A stretch of 51,591 nucleotides of DNA from Stenotrophomonas maltophilia (GCA_002387845.1 DGLB01000028.1:100800-152390), one strand, 5' to 3'. Positions 31,176 to 43,052 are shown, counted from the first letter of the stretch. A program made the numbers and translations. The notes: generated from the sequence alone by a model not told the origin.

Positions 31176-33344
31176 ATGGCAAAGCTCAAACCGCGGGCAC
31201 GGATCATCAGGACGATCGGTGACCAGCTGATCAGCGGTCCGGAGGCCGCCCTGATCGAGCTTGTGAAGAATTCCTATGACGCCGACGCCCGCTCGGTAAG
31301 GATCAAGATCTCCCCTGAAACGCCTGAGTGTCCAGGTGCCATCCACGTATCCGACGATGGCCACGGCATGTCCGAACACCAGATCGTGTCAAGATGGTTT
31401 GAGCCTGCCACAAATGATAAAGCGAAGCGGAAAGTCAGCCCAGGCGGGCGAATCATGCTCGGTGCCAAAGGCATCGGTCGCTTCGCGGCCGCAAGGCTTG
31501 GTAACATCACCCGCCTTGACTCATGGACAATCGAAGACACGCAGTGCTATCGAACTTCGCTTGAAGTCGACTGGCGAGATTTCACCGCCGAAGCATACCT
31601 GGACAGCATTGATATCGATGTAACTACAACCGTCAGCATACCCATGCGAACCGGCGTCGACATCTCCATTTCCGGGCTTCGTGACGCCTGGACAAAGCCC
31701 AGGATGGAGCGCCTCGTTCGCGAGCTAAGGCGAGTAGCATCACCCGTCGAGATTTCATCAGAGTTCTCGATGCACCTGGATATCACCGCATTCACTAAAC
31801 AGAACTGCGGATTCGACGGAGCCACGCTTCTCAGGGACAACAATCGCGACTATCTTTCGGACAACTCAGATGAGAGCGATCCAACTGTAATTGTTCCTTT
31901 CGCAATTAGCGATCACTCGGACTATTCTCTTACTGGGTCATTCGATAATGAAGGGAACTTTACTGGGGAGTTCATAAACTTTCGAGGTGACGGAAGCAAG
32001 GTTCCACTTTACGTTCCCGCCCCCCCTTCAGAGCACAATGCGTCCTGCGGGCCGGTTTCGATATCCGTAAACGTTTACGATCGCGAGCACGATGCAATCG
32101 AAGCGCTCTTCACGAGAGCCGGACTGGACTTTAAGTCGATCGGAATCCGCGCGGCGCGGCATATTCTGACCGACAATTCAGGCGTATCTATATTTCGCGA
32201 TGGATTCCGAATCCGCCCTTACGGAGAGCCGGAGAACGACTGGCTGGAACTTGAGCGTCAACGAGTTCAGAATCCGTCCAAGAAGCTCGGCCTCTCGCAG
32301 TTGTCGGGTCGCGTTTACATTGCAAGCGAGTCGCTATCTGGCTTAGTCGAGCGCAGTAGCCGAGAGGGCCTGGAACATAGCGACGCGTTCGATCGCCTCA
32401 AGGAGCTCATTCAGAGCATCATAGTTCACGTGGAGGAACAGCGTTTCGAATTCAGAGACCGGGCAGGACTTAGCAGAAAGGCGCAAGGCGACGTTACGCG
32501 AACGAAAAGTCTTGCGAAGCTGTCCAGAACTCGAAAGCAGATCGAAAGCACACCCGAGCCTTATGCCTCTAGTCTGCGGGAAGCGATCGGCAAGGACTCA
32601 TCTGAACTCCTCGAGTCAATCGAAGAGATTGAAGCATACCAGCGACTCCTTCAATCCCGAGCGGCGCTGGGACTGGTTCTCTCGCAAGTTATTCACGAAG
32701 CACGAAGACTTCTCAATCCCATGGCGATTGCTGCGAGAAATCTGAGCGACGATGCGAGCGAACTGCTGAATGAAACAAAGCGCGGCGAGATAGCTAGACG
32801 GCATCTACCTGAGAACGCGAAGACCCTCTCCGAGGGGGTTAGAGGCTTGAGCAATCTCATAAAGCGCCTTGACCCGCTCTCCGGGCGGCGTCGTGGACGG
32901 CCATCTAAGTTCAATGCGAAGGACATTATCGATACCTCGATTACGCTAATGCGCGAAGATCTCGCCTCAAAGTCCGTCACTCTTGCACAGGATCTCCGCC
33001 AAAGCCTATGGGCCACAGGCTACAAAGAAGACCTGCAGTCCGCACTCCTTAATGTTCTTGAAAACGCTGCACACTGGGCGCGCGCGGGCACTTCGCGCAA
33101 CCCAACGATCTCAGTAAGCGCAAGTGTCGATCAAGGAAAGCTTTTCATTTCGATTTCCAATGACGGGCCTCCTATCGACCCGATGTATGTGAATCGACTC
33201 TTCGATGCGGGTTTCAGCCTAAAGTCCGGCGGAACTGGGCTAGGACTGGCGATTGCCAGAGAAGCGTGCAGAGCGAGCAAGGGCGAACTCCTGTACCAAG
33301 AGAATGCTGCGGACACCACCTTCACAATCGTATTCCCTTCTTGA
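31176..33344 (+). CDS. paraMORC-type GHKL ATPase fused to a histidine kinase
   Basis: 722 residues with two ATP-binding GHKL modules. N-terminal (20-170): AALIELVKNSYDADARSVRI (N box), IHVSDDGHGMSEHQIVSRWF (G1), GRIMLGAKGIGRFAAARLGN (lid/G2), the pattern of MutL/MORC-like HATPase_c_3 proteins found in restriction-modification loci. A middle S5-like region runs to about 400 (SGVSIFRDGFRIRPYG). After a helical linker comes a histidine kinase: H box ALGLVLSQVIHEARRLLNPM (about 500), N box LLNVLENAAHWARA, G1 LFISISNDGPPIDPMYVNRL, G2 GGTGLGLAIAREACRA. No membrane segment, so it is a cytoplasmic sensor. The next gene encodes a receiver protein, so a phosphorelay is likely. Confidence 0.88.
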   Translation: MAKLKPRARIIRTIGDQLISGPEAALIELVKNSYDADARSVRIKISPETPECPGAIHVSDDGHGMSEHQIVSRWFEPATNDKAKRKVSPGGRIMLGAKGIGRFAAARLGNITRLDSWTIEDTQCYRTSLEVDWRDFTAEAYLDSIDIDVTTTVSIPMRTGVDISISGLRDAWTKPRMERLVRELRRVASPVEISSEFSMHLDITAFTKQNCGFDGATLLRDNNRDYLSDNSDESDPTVIVPFAISDHSDYSLTGSFDNEGNFTGEFINFRGDGSKVPLYVPAPPSEHNASCGPVSISVNVYDREHDAIEALFTRAGLDFKSIGIRAARHILTDNSGVSIFRDGFRIRPYGEPENDWLELERQRVQNPSKKLGLSQLSGRVYIASESLSGLVERSSREGLEHSDAFDRLKELIQSIIVHVEEQRFEFRDRAGLSRKAQGDVTRTKSLAKLSRTRKQIESTPEPYASSLREAIGKDSSELLESIEEIEAYQRLLQSRAALGLVLSQVIHEARRLLNPMAIAARNLSDDASELLNETKRGEIARRHLPENAKTLSEGVRGLSNLIKRLDPLSGRRRGRPSKFNAKDIIDTSITLMREDLASKSVTLAQDLRQSLWATGYKEDLQSALLNVLENAAHWARAGTSRNPTISVSASVDQGKLFISISNDGPPIDPMYVNRLFDAGFSLKSGGTGLGLAIAREACRASKGELLYQENAADTTFTIVFPS

Positions 33345-33364
33345 AATTGACTGGAGAATCAAGG

Positions 33365-34435
33365 ATGAGCAACTTTAGATATGCACTTTTGGTTGTTGAA
33401 GATGATGCCGCGGATAGAGAGACCTGGGTCCGTCAAGTGGAGCGACACAATGCCTCAGTCGAGGGAGCCGGCGGCCCAAGCATTGATCTAGTTACAGCAA
33501 GCTCGGAAGTGGAGGCTTATCAGGAGATTGACAAGCGCCGGTTCGACGCCGCAGTGATTGATCTTCGTCTAGATGGAAACGGTGAGGATCCGAGCAACGA
33601 CGGCGGAAATCGCGTTCTAGAGAAGATTCTTAAGAGCGAAATTGCGATTGCGGCATTGTTCACTGGTCAGCCGGAGGATGCCATCGTTCCGGAGTACGCG
33701 AAGCGTCAAGTTCGCGTTATCACAAAGGGGGGTGGAGAAGGCGAAGGCCATACAGGTGCAATCACCTGGCTACTCGAGAATCAAAGTTTGATTGAGTGTA
33801 TCCGCCAGGTCACCGGACGCTTCAATGATGTACTCGCCGAGGTCTTTCATAAGTCGATCTGGCCACGATGGTCCCTGTGGATGGACGGAAAGGATCCCAA
33901 CGACGCCCAGTTCCTCCTTACCGCTGTTGCACGTCACATTGCTTCGCACGCCCATGATTATTTCATGCTCGAAGGTGGCGACACTGCGCATCAGGAGGAG
34001 TGGTATTGGGTTCCTGCACGCTTCGATCAATTGAGCACAGGGGACATCATTAGAAACGGAAAAAGGATCGAGATGGTAGTTACGCCTCGCTGCGACCTAG
34101 CAACGAAGAAGATTCCAAGTGTGCAGCTAGTCGAATGCGACGACCATTCAGAAACATGGGAAGCGCTAGGCAAGGAGAAGCGAGCCACTTACCTTAAGAA
34201 TGGAAGGAACAACGAGCATTTCATTCCCAAGATGAACCTGACAAAAGACGAATCTATAGGCCCTTTCATCGTCAGATTTGATCGAATTCGGACAGTGACT
34301 CGGGGCGAGGAGGACCTCAGCTTGACCAAAGAGGGCGAGAGGATTGCAGCCATATCAGCCCCGTTCTTACCGTCCTTGGTCGAACGCCTGGGTAATTACT
34401 ACAGCAGAATTGGCAGCCCGGATTACTCGGCCTAG
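33365..34435 (+). CDS. REC-domain response regulator with unknown output domain
   Basis: 356 residues from MSNFRYALLVVEDDAADRET, 20 bases after the kinase stop, with GGAGAATCAAGG before it. The receiver (1-140) has all key residues: acidic EDD pocket, phosphoacceptor Asp in FDAAVIDLRLDG, Thr in ALFTGQ and Lys in VRVITKGG. The region of about 210 residues after it is not a DNA-binding output: it has FNDVLAEVFHKSIWPRWSLW, a conserved-looking MVVTPRCDLATKKIPSVQLV and a basic stretch. It likely acts by protein contact or as an effector. It forms a two-gene operon with the kinase. Confidence 0.85.
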   Translation: MSNFRYALLVVEDDAADRETWVRQVERHNASVEGAGGPSIDLVTASSEVEAYQEIDKRRFDAAVIDLRLDGNGEDPSNDGGNRVLEKILKSEIAIAALFTGQPEDAIVPEYAKRQVRVITKGGGEGEGHTGAITWLLENQSLIECIRQVTGRFNDVLAEVFHKSIWPRWSLWMDGKDPNDAQFLLTAVARHIASHAHDYFMLEGGDTAHQEEWYWVPARFDQLSTGDIIRNGKRIEMVVTPRCDLATKKIPSVQLVECDDHSETWEALGKEKRATYLKNGRNNEHFIPKMNLTKDESIGPFIVRFDRIRTVTRGEEDLSLTKEGERIAAISAPFLPSLVERLGNYYSRIGSPDYSA

Positions 34436-34462
34436 GCGCACACAGCGCCACGATCGTATGCC

Positions 34463-34502
34463 GAGCCCCTCGCCTGCCTAGCGGTGTCGAGGGGCTCTAT
34501 AG
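34463..34502 (+). terminator. Rho-independent terminator after the kinase/regulator operon
   Basis: GAGCCCCTCG (34463-34472) pairs perfectly with CGAGGGGCTC (34488-34497) over a 15-base loop, followed by TATAGTTTTT. It lies 28 bases after the response-regulator stop. Confidence 0.85.
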
Positions 34503-34611
34503 TTTTTCGCTGTGCGGCAGGGCTCTTGCGTAGCAATCCAATGGGTTGCCGCAGGTTCTTGGAGCTTGCCCTCCCCACACACAACTTAGAGGACTAGACG
34601 ATTACCTGTCT

Positions 34612-36273
34612 TCAAACGTCGTCATCCAGGTCTATCTCGGCATGAACAACGACACTGAAGTTTGAGAATTCACTCATCTGGAAATGAGATTGCCTCGAGT
34701 ATGTCCTGGACATCTCGGACCGGACCCAGGCTGCCACTTCTCGAATCGGATCGCTCGACGCCGAGCCGACCGCATAGACGAGCTCGGGCCAAGACAACCA
34801 TGTCGAGCCACTATCGAATCTATCATCCACTGCAAAACGCGAGGCATAGCGAGACACGACATAGATGTAAGGAGTTATGCGAGTTGCGGCGCTCGCCGGC
34901 AGGCCAACTGTCTTAATCACTTCATCGCTGCTGCGATCCGCTAGCCAAGCCTGAACTCGGGTAACCCAATCCTCGGCCTTTGCAAGGTTCTTCCGTCTGC
35001 TCTCACGTTCCGTAATTGAGCGACCATAGGGATCATGCCACTTGAGCTGAATGAGAGCGAGACTACCCGTGCGTCGATCGAAAACGATAGCGTCTATGTC
35101 CGTTGCATGACTGCCATTATCCCTCTTTATTCGGAGACCTGAGCCGAGCACGTAGAATCTCTCTGCACCAAAGAGGTCTGCAACCTCGGTGCGAAACTGC
35201 GCCTCTCGCTGATCTACAGCCGCATCCCAGTCGCTCCTATAGTGACGCCGCAGGTGACGGAACATTGTGAAGTAAGGGTTTCCAATCATCCCGTAGCAGG
35301 GCGCCAGCAAGTAGTCCTTTCCCAACGACAGGTAGGGAGCCGCGGGTGGCTCGAACATCGAGCTGTACTCAGCGAGATCCGTGGCCGTAGTTGTTAGGGC
35401 ACGTAAGGTCGTATCAACCAGCGCCTTTGGGGTTCCTCCCATCTCCAAAGTGTGCCTAACTTCATCCCGAGTATGGATCACTGTGAGCATATCCCTGGGA
35501 TCCTCCAGCTGACTGTCCTTGAAGCGCAGAAGCCTAATGAACTCCATATGACGAAGGACTCGAGCGCACGCCCTCTCACACTCATCGCGCCAGTCGGCGA
35601 ATGTACGCCCCCCGATAACGCATTCGTCAGGGAGAGCTTCCGACTCAGGAAACAGCGGTCGCCGACTCGATGCTAGCGAATGGAACTCACGCTCAACATC
35701 AGGGTGCAGGTCGTATGATATGAAAATGGATTCATCCCGCCTGACGTTGTTCAGCATCCAATCTCGAACGTCACTAGTTGGAGTCGAAGCACCACTGTCA
35801 ACATGCAGCCCCGCAATTGCGCGCCTGAGCCGCGTCGAGACTCGCTCGGCGCGATCCGATCTGACGTTAACGTGTATCACATCTTCAGCAACTGTGACCT
35901 CCGCAAGCCCATAACGTTCGAGAGCAACTGTCCGCAGGTTGTCTACCAGCTCGCCACAAGTCACAAGATAAGTGTGAACTAGTGATGCCCTCTCGGGTTC
36001 GGAGTGAGTCCATTGGCAGCCCGTACGCAGCTCATTTTCTTGAGTTAGGAAAGGAGCGAGTGCTTCCGGCACTCCGCACCTCGCGTAGTAGTCGTCCCGG
36101 GATTGGCTGCCGCCATTCCGCCTTGCCTCCTCCGAACGCGTGAAGACAAGGTCAAGAGACCTGCAGATCTCAAGAATCGCGAGCTGCTCATGGCCACGAA
36201 ATATCTCTTCCATGTAGCTTTGCCACGCGTCAAGCTCTGACAGAATTAGACTTTCTGCGATGTGCCTATCCAT
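34612..36273 (-). CDS. PD-(D/E)XK-like nuclease candidate
   Basis: 553 residues, cytoplasmic, convergent with the response regulator. Near residue 400 is GSHATDIDAIVFDRRTGSLA followed by LIQLKWHDPYGRS: an Asp, about 15 residues, then Gln-x-Lys in a strand, the core of PD-(D/E)XK nucleases (D-xn-(E/Q)xK). The N-terminal 380 residues are helical and unassigned (ILEICRSLDLVFTRSEEARR, GNPYFTMFRHLRRHYRSDWD). A C-terminal region of about 100 residues follows. GC is low like the rest of the island. It could be the restriction nuclease paired with the methyltransferase, or a separate defence gene. Catalysis is predicted from one motif only. Confidence 0.6.
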   Translation of the reverse strand: MDRHIAESLILSELDAWQSYMEEIFRGHEQLAILEICRSLDLVFTRSEEARRNGGSQSRDDYYARCGVPEALAPFLTQENELRTGCQWTHSEPERASLVHTYLVTCGELVDNLRTVALERYGLAEVTVAEDVIHVNVRSDRAERVSTRLRRAIAGLHVDSGASTPTSDVRDWMLNNVRRDESIFISYDLHPDVEREFHSLASSRRPLFPESEALPDECVIGGRTFADWRDECERACARVLRHMEFIRLLRFKDSQLEDPRDMLTVIHTRDEVRHTLEMGGTPKALVDTTLRALTTTATDLAEYSSMFEPPAAPYLSLGKDYLLAPCYGMIGNPYFTMFRHLRRHYRSDWDAAVDQREAQFRTEVADLFGAERFYVLGSGLRIKRDNGSHATDIDAIVFDRRTGSLALIQLKWHDPYGRSITERESRRKNLAKAEDWVTRVQAWLADRSSDEVIKTVGLPASAATRITPYIYVVSRYASRFAVDDRFDSGSTWLSWPELVYAVGSASSDPIREVAAWVRSEMSRTYSRQSHFQMSEFSNFSVVVHAEIDLDDDV

Positions 36274-36311
36274 AACCTCTCCTGTAATGACTCACTGATT
36301 TCCTACTCAGG

Positions 36312-37014
36312 TCATGCGGTTAATGTAGCGGCATACGCTGCATTCGGGGTCAACATGTCCAGCGCTTGGTGAGGCCGCTGCTGGTTGTAGAAGGCGATCC
36401 AGTCCGCAATCACTCGCAGGGCATGGGTCTGGCTCTTGAAGCGATACCGGTGCACGCATTGCTCTTTCAGCGTCCGGATCACGCGTTTGACCATTCCGTT
36501 CTGCTGCGGGCAATGCGGGGTGATGAACTCCTGCTTCAGTCCATAGCTGCGCACCAGCCGGGTGTAGTCGCGACTGGTGAACACCAGGCCGTTGTCCGAG
36601 CGAAGCAGGAATGGCTCCTGCACTCGTCCCAGCGTCCCGTAGCGCGTGATCAGGACCTGCTCCAACGCTGCCGATGCCGTGCTGGCCTTGCCGGTGCGTG
36701 ACAGGTGCCAGCCGAGCAGCTGGCGCGTGCTGTACTCGATCACCAGCGCCAGACTGAGCCAGCCGTCTTTGCCGCCCCACACCAGGCAAAGGTCAGTCGC
36801 CCAGCGCTGGTCCGGCTTTTTCAGCCCGCGACACCTTGGCCTCAATGCGCGGACGTTGGCCAAGTGCGCGCTTGCGCACCTGCCAGCCTTTCAACTGGAA
36901 GATCCGCTGCACGGTGTTCTTGTCCATGCCAAGCAGCGCGGCGACAGTGCGATAGCCAAAACTCGTCTCCGCCTCGATCATCTCTTTGATCGGCTCAGCC
37001 AGTTCCGGCTTCAC
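36312..37014 (-). pseudogene. IS3-family transposase OrfB, frameshifted and catalytically dead
   Basis: The N-terminal helix-turn-helix part lies in one frame (MIEAETSFGYRTVAALLGMD, KNTVQRIFQLKGW at 36793-37014). The DDE integrase core lies in another (QRWATDLCLVWGGKDGWLSL, FLLRSDNGLVFTSRDYTRLV at 36312-36863), with a shift near 36815. In the core the third acidic residue is changed: QQNGMVKRVIRTLKEQ has Lys where the family has Glu. It cannot catalyse transposition. Confidence 0.85.
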
Positions 37015-37059
37015 CTTCGCTGGTGATCTGTTTGGCTTGTAGTACGCCGTGCGACGGGC

Positions 37060-37468
37060 CTAGCCAAACCATTGGCACAGCTTGGTCATCGGTACCGCGA
37101 TTCCCTCGGCTTTCAGGCCCGGCTGGATCGAGAGCATGAGCTCTCGTCCTTGCCCAGCAGAGACGCTAGCTTTTTTCGGGCGCGGATCTCCAGCATGGCC
37201 TCGCCATAGGCTTCCTGCTGGTCCTTCAACTGCCGCTCGTACTGCTCTCAGGCTTGGCCCGCAGCGCGTTCTCCATGCCGCCCTTGCCATCTTCGACCCA
37301 GCGCCCAATCTCGGCCGGAGTCAGGTCGAACTTCCTGCTCGCAGCTGCAACCGTCGCCTTGCCCTGGATGATATCAAGGACAAGCGCCGACTTGCGCCGG
37401 GCGGTCCAGCGCTTGATCTCCTCTTCCATCACTTCGCTCATCGGCGCCTCCTTGGGGGAAAGTAACAC
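37060..37468 (-). pseudogene. IS3-family OrfA, frameshifted
   Basis: MSEVMEEEIKRWTARRKSAL, VLDIIQGKATVAAASRKFDL, TPAEIGRWVEDGKGGMENAL is the helix-turn-helix start of an IS3 OrfA. After about 75 codons the frame is lost near 37240 and continues in a second frame. A related fragment, CAGCGCCGACTTGCG, lies outside the element at 37580-37596, the relic of another copy. Confidence 0.8.
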
Positions 37469-37496
37469 CTGAGCAGGAGATCAGTGGGTCATTACA

Positions 37497-37620
37497 ACCC
37501 AGTCTTCGTTCTCTGCCTGAGCCAAGTCGGGCTGCCGGCTGGCGGCAGCCACATTCGTCTTTTCCAGGTTGACCTCAAAGACCAGCGCCGACTTGCGTGA
37601 GCCGGCCCCGCATGTCCACG
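37497..37620. other. Intergenic remnant between IS and HD-Hsp90 gene
   Basis: Contains a second, unconnected piece of IS3 orfA-like sequence (37560-37600) and nothing else recognisable. It shows that at least two related elements inserted at this end of the island. Confidence 0.5.
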
Positions 37621-40146
37621 CTATCGTTCAAATCTAACGACATCCCTGTATATCTCAGCCCCCCTCGCTTCACCTACGAGAACTTGATATCCGCCCTCTA
37701 CAAACTTGCCCCAGACCTGCGATACGAGCTCTCTGATGCGCGCCTCGTAATCGATACGGGTAAACCCTATTGCCCAAGGAAAATCGTCGTCACTTAATGC
37801 ATTCGCTCCATCCAGCTGGTAGGAGCTATCCGGCCCAATAAGCAAATGTTCACTGGGAACGAAGTATGCAGAAAAGTTGCTAGCGCTAGTTTCATCTTCT
37901 TCACTATGCTCGACAGCGCCCATGTGCAGATCCAGAACATGCAAGTCTTCCAACTTTGACCTAAGATCACTCAGTGCGATTCTCTCATTCCTAAAATTCC
38001 ACACTCGGTAATCACGATTCGGAAGCATAGGATTAATCACCAAAAGTCTTTTGGCATCGTCTTTATGAAGCTCCGCTTCAGCACGTTCGGCCCAATCCAG
38101 CCACGATGCTTTATCATTAAAAAGGCAGGCCTGGGTTCGGACGACGTTAGTATTGTTCTCAGAAATTTGAACGAGCCCCGCAAGACCACTCACCGAGGTG
38201 GCGTTAATTCCATGGAGGGTGCCGACAGCACGGCCTGCCCACCGGCCAGCGGGCAGCAATCGCCCCACCAACTCCCCATGATTATCATAGAGATTGACCA
38301 ACGCCTTTATCTTCCGTGCGATCGTCGCACGAATACCCACCCGAGAAAGCAATTCTGCGTCAGGAATAATCTTCCAGTCGTTCGCAGCGATCACCCGTAG
38401 CTTCTGCGACCCATTGACGGAAGTATGTAGATCTACTGGAGAAGCGGGGGCCAGGGATTCGATCAATGCAGCTAGGTCAGAGAGAAGTTCGGAATCATCA
38501 TCAGGATCTGTTGGGCCGAGCATGTCCACCAGAAATGATCTCGATATCTCGACGGATACCCTAGTTCCACATTGCTTTAGCCTTTCGGCCGCTGCAGGAA
38601 CGGATAGTGAGGGCCTACTCCTCAGCCCGTCTTTAAAATCGAGCTTCCATTGCTCACTTTCGTCCTGAGGGGAACGGTCGAATCGACGCGTCACAACAGA
38701 GACTCGGCCGCCGAGCATGAAAACCGAGAAGAACCCGATCCCAAATTTTCCACTTGAGCGGAAACCCGAACTTGCCAAGCCCGGCAGCTCGCTACCTACT
38801 TCACTGGTCCAGAGTGACCTTCCGAAATCGAGAAGGACGTCTGTCAAAACGTACCTACTCATTCCCACACCAGTATCTGTCACGGCGAGCACCCAACTAT
38901 CATCAGATGTTCTCCTGAGATCTACCGTGACGCTCCCTCCTTCCACGTCCAGAAGGGCGCTGAGGGCCCTGCATGCATCGAAGGAGTTTTGAATCAGCTC
39001 TCTCAGTGCCACTTCGGGTGCATCACCGTAGAGCGCCGCCCCGCCCAGACGCTCAATCAAATACGGTACATCGCCCACTTTTGGACGCACATCAACAGGC
39101 TCCCACCTACTAACAGGCACCTCCCTGGCGAATGCTGGAGCACTAGAAATCCCTTGCACTGAATGTGCCGCGAAAGGGAGCCTCCCTTCTTGCTGCAGCA
39201 GCAACTTAGACGTCTTCAGCTCGCGATCGATCATATTGGCAACGTCCCACGCAAGCCACCACGCGTCGCTTTCCTCGGGCTTAAACGCTCGACCAGACGT
39301 TATCTTGAGCTCACCAGATGACGTTCTCCGGACCTTTCCAATATTGGACTGAAATTGCCAGTGTTGCTTCGATATTCCCTCTGGCTTTCGGAGCGCGAAC
39401 AAGAACCACGGCGCACGGCCGGAGTCAATGTGTGCCGCATCAGAAAGCCTTAGGATCATTGCCACTTTGAGAACATCAACGGTCCACAGCGAGGAGTTCA
39501 TGAAGCCTGGAGGAGTAAGCTCTCTGCTTCGAAAATGATCTACAACTTTATCAGGGTCCCAATGATGGCTCGCGGCGACTTCACCTATGACTTGGCCGTA
39601 GTAGCCCCTAAGCTCTGCATCCTCAATAAGAAACTCGCTTTCTTGATTGTGAGTTTTCCAAGATATTTCCGGAAGGATCTGCGCCTGATGGGCATGTAGA
39701 GCCCTGAGGACATGGAAGAGTGCCTGCTTTTCGTTGCTTGATCCCACGACGGGCTCTTCGCCAGAAAGGCTCATGGCGACGTAGTCCTTCCACTCGACCG
39801 ATGCCTTCAGCTCTTTAATCCCACCTTCGTACGCGTAAACGGCATGAGCCGCATCGTGAAGCAGGAATGCGCCTCCCAGTACATACGCCTCGGCTTCATT
39901 GATCGGGTAACTGGGCCCAACAATTTCATCCGCAACGGACCACAGGGCATCGAGGTGAGTAATATCGTGCACGGTCAGACCAGCGAGCTCCGACCCGATA
40001 CTCGAGACTATATGAGCTACTTTTGCGCGGAAAGAAAGCAACGACAACCTCAACCGCGCCCTATCCAGCTCCTGCCCATCCGCCTTGGCATCCAGAGTCC
40101 TGCGCCAAAGCTCGCTCGATTCAATTTTTGGAGCATTCATTGCCAT
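37621..40146 (-). CDS. HD-domain plus Hsp90-like ATPase protein
   Basis: 841 residues from the ATG at 40146, chosen for GGAAGGA 8 bases before it; a second ATG two codons later is equivalent. N-terminal 1-320: HD-superfamily metal site with VHDITHLDALW, FLLHDAAHAVYAYE and later MILRLSDAAHID, as in HD phosphohydrolases. From about 365: Hsp90-type GHKL ATPase, VALRELIQNSFDACRALSAL (N box), WVLAVTDTGVGMSRYVLTDV (G1), SSGKFGIGFFSVFMLGGRVS (lid/G2). The C-terminal 250 residues are unassigned. Hsp90-like ATPases fused to other enzymes recur in defence loci. It lies beyond the IS at the island edge, next to aceE, on the strand opposite to the kinase operon. Confidence 0.85.
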   Translation of the reverse strand: MAMNAPKIESSELWRRTLDAKADGQELDRARLRLSLLSFRAKVAHIVSSIGSELAGLTVHDITHLDALWSVADEIVGPSYPINEAEAYVLGGAFLLHDAAHAVYAYEGGIKELKASVEWKDYVAMSLSGEEPVVGSSNEKQALFHVLRALHAHQAQILPEISWKTHNQESEFLIEDAELRGYYGQVIGEVAASHHWDPDKVVDHFRSRELTPPGFMNSSLWTVDVLKVAMILRLSDAAHIDSGRAPWFLFALRKPEGISKQHWQFQSNIGKVRRTSSGELKITSGRAFKPEESDAWWLAWDVANMIDRELKTSKLLLQQEGRLPFAAHSVQGISSAPAFAREVPVSRWEPVDVRPKVGDVPYLIERLGGAALYGDAPEVALRELIQNSFDACRALSALLDVEGGSVTVDLRRTSDDSWVLAVTDTGVGMSRYVLTDVLLDFGRSLWTSEVGSELPGLASSGFRSSGKFGIGFFSVFMLGGRVSVVTRRFDRSPQDESEQWKLDFKDGLRSRPSLSVPAAAERLKQCGTRVSVEISRSFLVDMLGPTDPDDDSELLSDLAALIESLAPASPVDLHTSVNGSQKLRVIAANDWKIIPDAELLSRVGIRATIARKIKALVNLYDNHGELVGRLLPAGRWAGRAVGTLHGINATSVSGLAGLVQISENNTNVVRTQACLFNDKASWLDWAERAEAELHKDDAKRLLVINPMLPNRDYRVWNFRNERIALSDLRSKLEDLHVLDLHMGAVEHSEEDETSASNFSAYFVPSEHLLIGPDSSYQLDGANALSDDDFPWAIGFTRIDYEARIRELVSQVWGKFVEGGYQVLVGEARGAEIYRDVVRFER

Positions 40147-40190
40147 CGTAGAGTTCCTTCCCGTAATCGACATTCTCTAAATCTAGCAAA

Positions 40191-40217
40191 AAGGGAGAGG
40201 CCAATGGCCTCTCCCTT
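40191..40217 (-). terminator. Rho-independent terminator of aceE
   Basis: AAGGGAGAGGCC and GGCCTCTCCCTT pair perfectly over a 3-base loop. Read on the minus strand the stem is followed by a TTTTT run. It lies 33 bases after the aceE stop and just before the HD-Hsp90 gene, separating the island from the core gene. Confidence 0.9.
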
Positions 40218-40249
40218 CGTTACTTGCTTGTGACCGCTAGAATCAAACC

Positions 40250-42937
<2,688 letters not shown>

Positions 42938-43052
42938 TAGCGCTCCCATGACCGCACGCACGCGCGCGACTTGTTTTAGATTTCTAGCCGCAAAGTGTAG
43001 CGCACCAATGGGTTTGAGGGATTCGCTACGGGGGCGTATGGAGGTGGAGCGG

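Larger units (their letters stand above)
36283..37496 (-). mobile_element. IS3-family insertion sequence, decayed, about 1.2 kb
   Basis: Imperfect 30-bp terminal inverted repeats: TGTAATGACTCACTGATTTC at 36283 and the complement of TGTAATGACCCACTGATCTC at 37496, each continuing CT.CTCAGGT. It encodes orfA- and orfB-type proteins on the minus strand, both broken. No direct target duplication is visible (left flank CCTCTCC, right flank ACCCAGT), so the element or its flanks have rearranged since insertion. Confidence 0.85.

Noticed and set aside
36307..36789. 160-codon open frame on the minus strand
   Set aside because: Alternative frame of the IS3 orfB core, not a separate gene.
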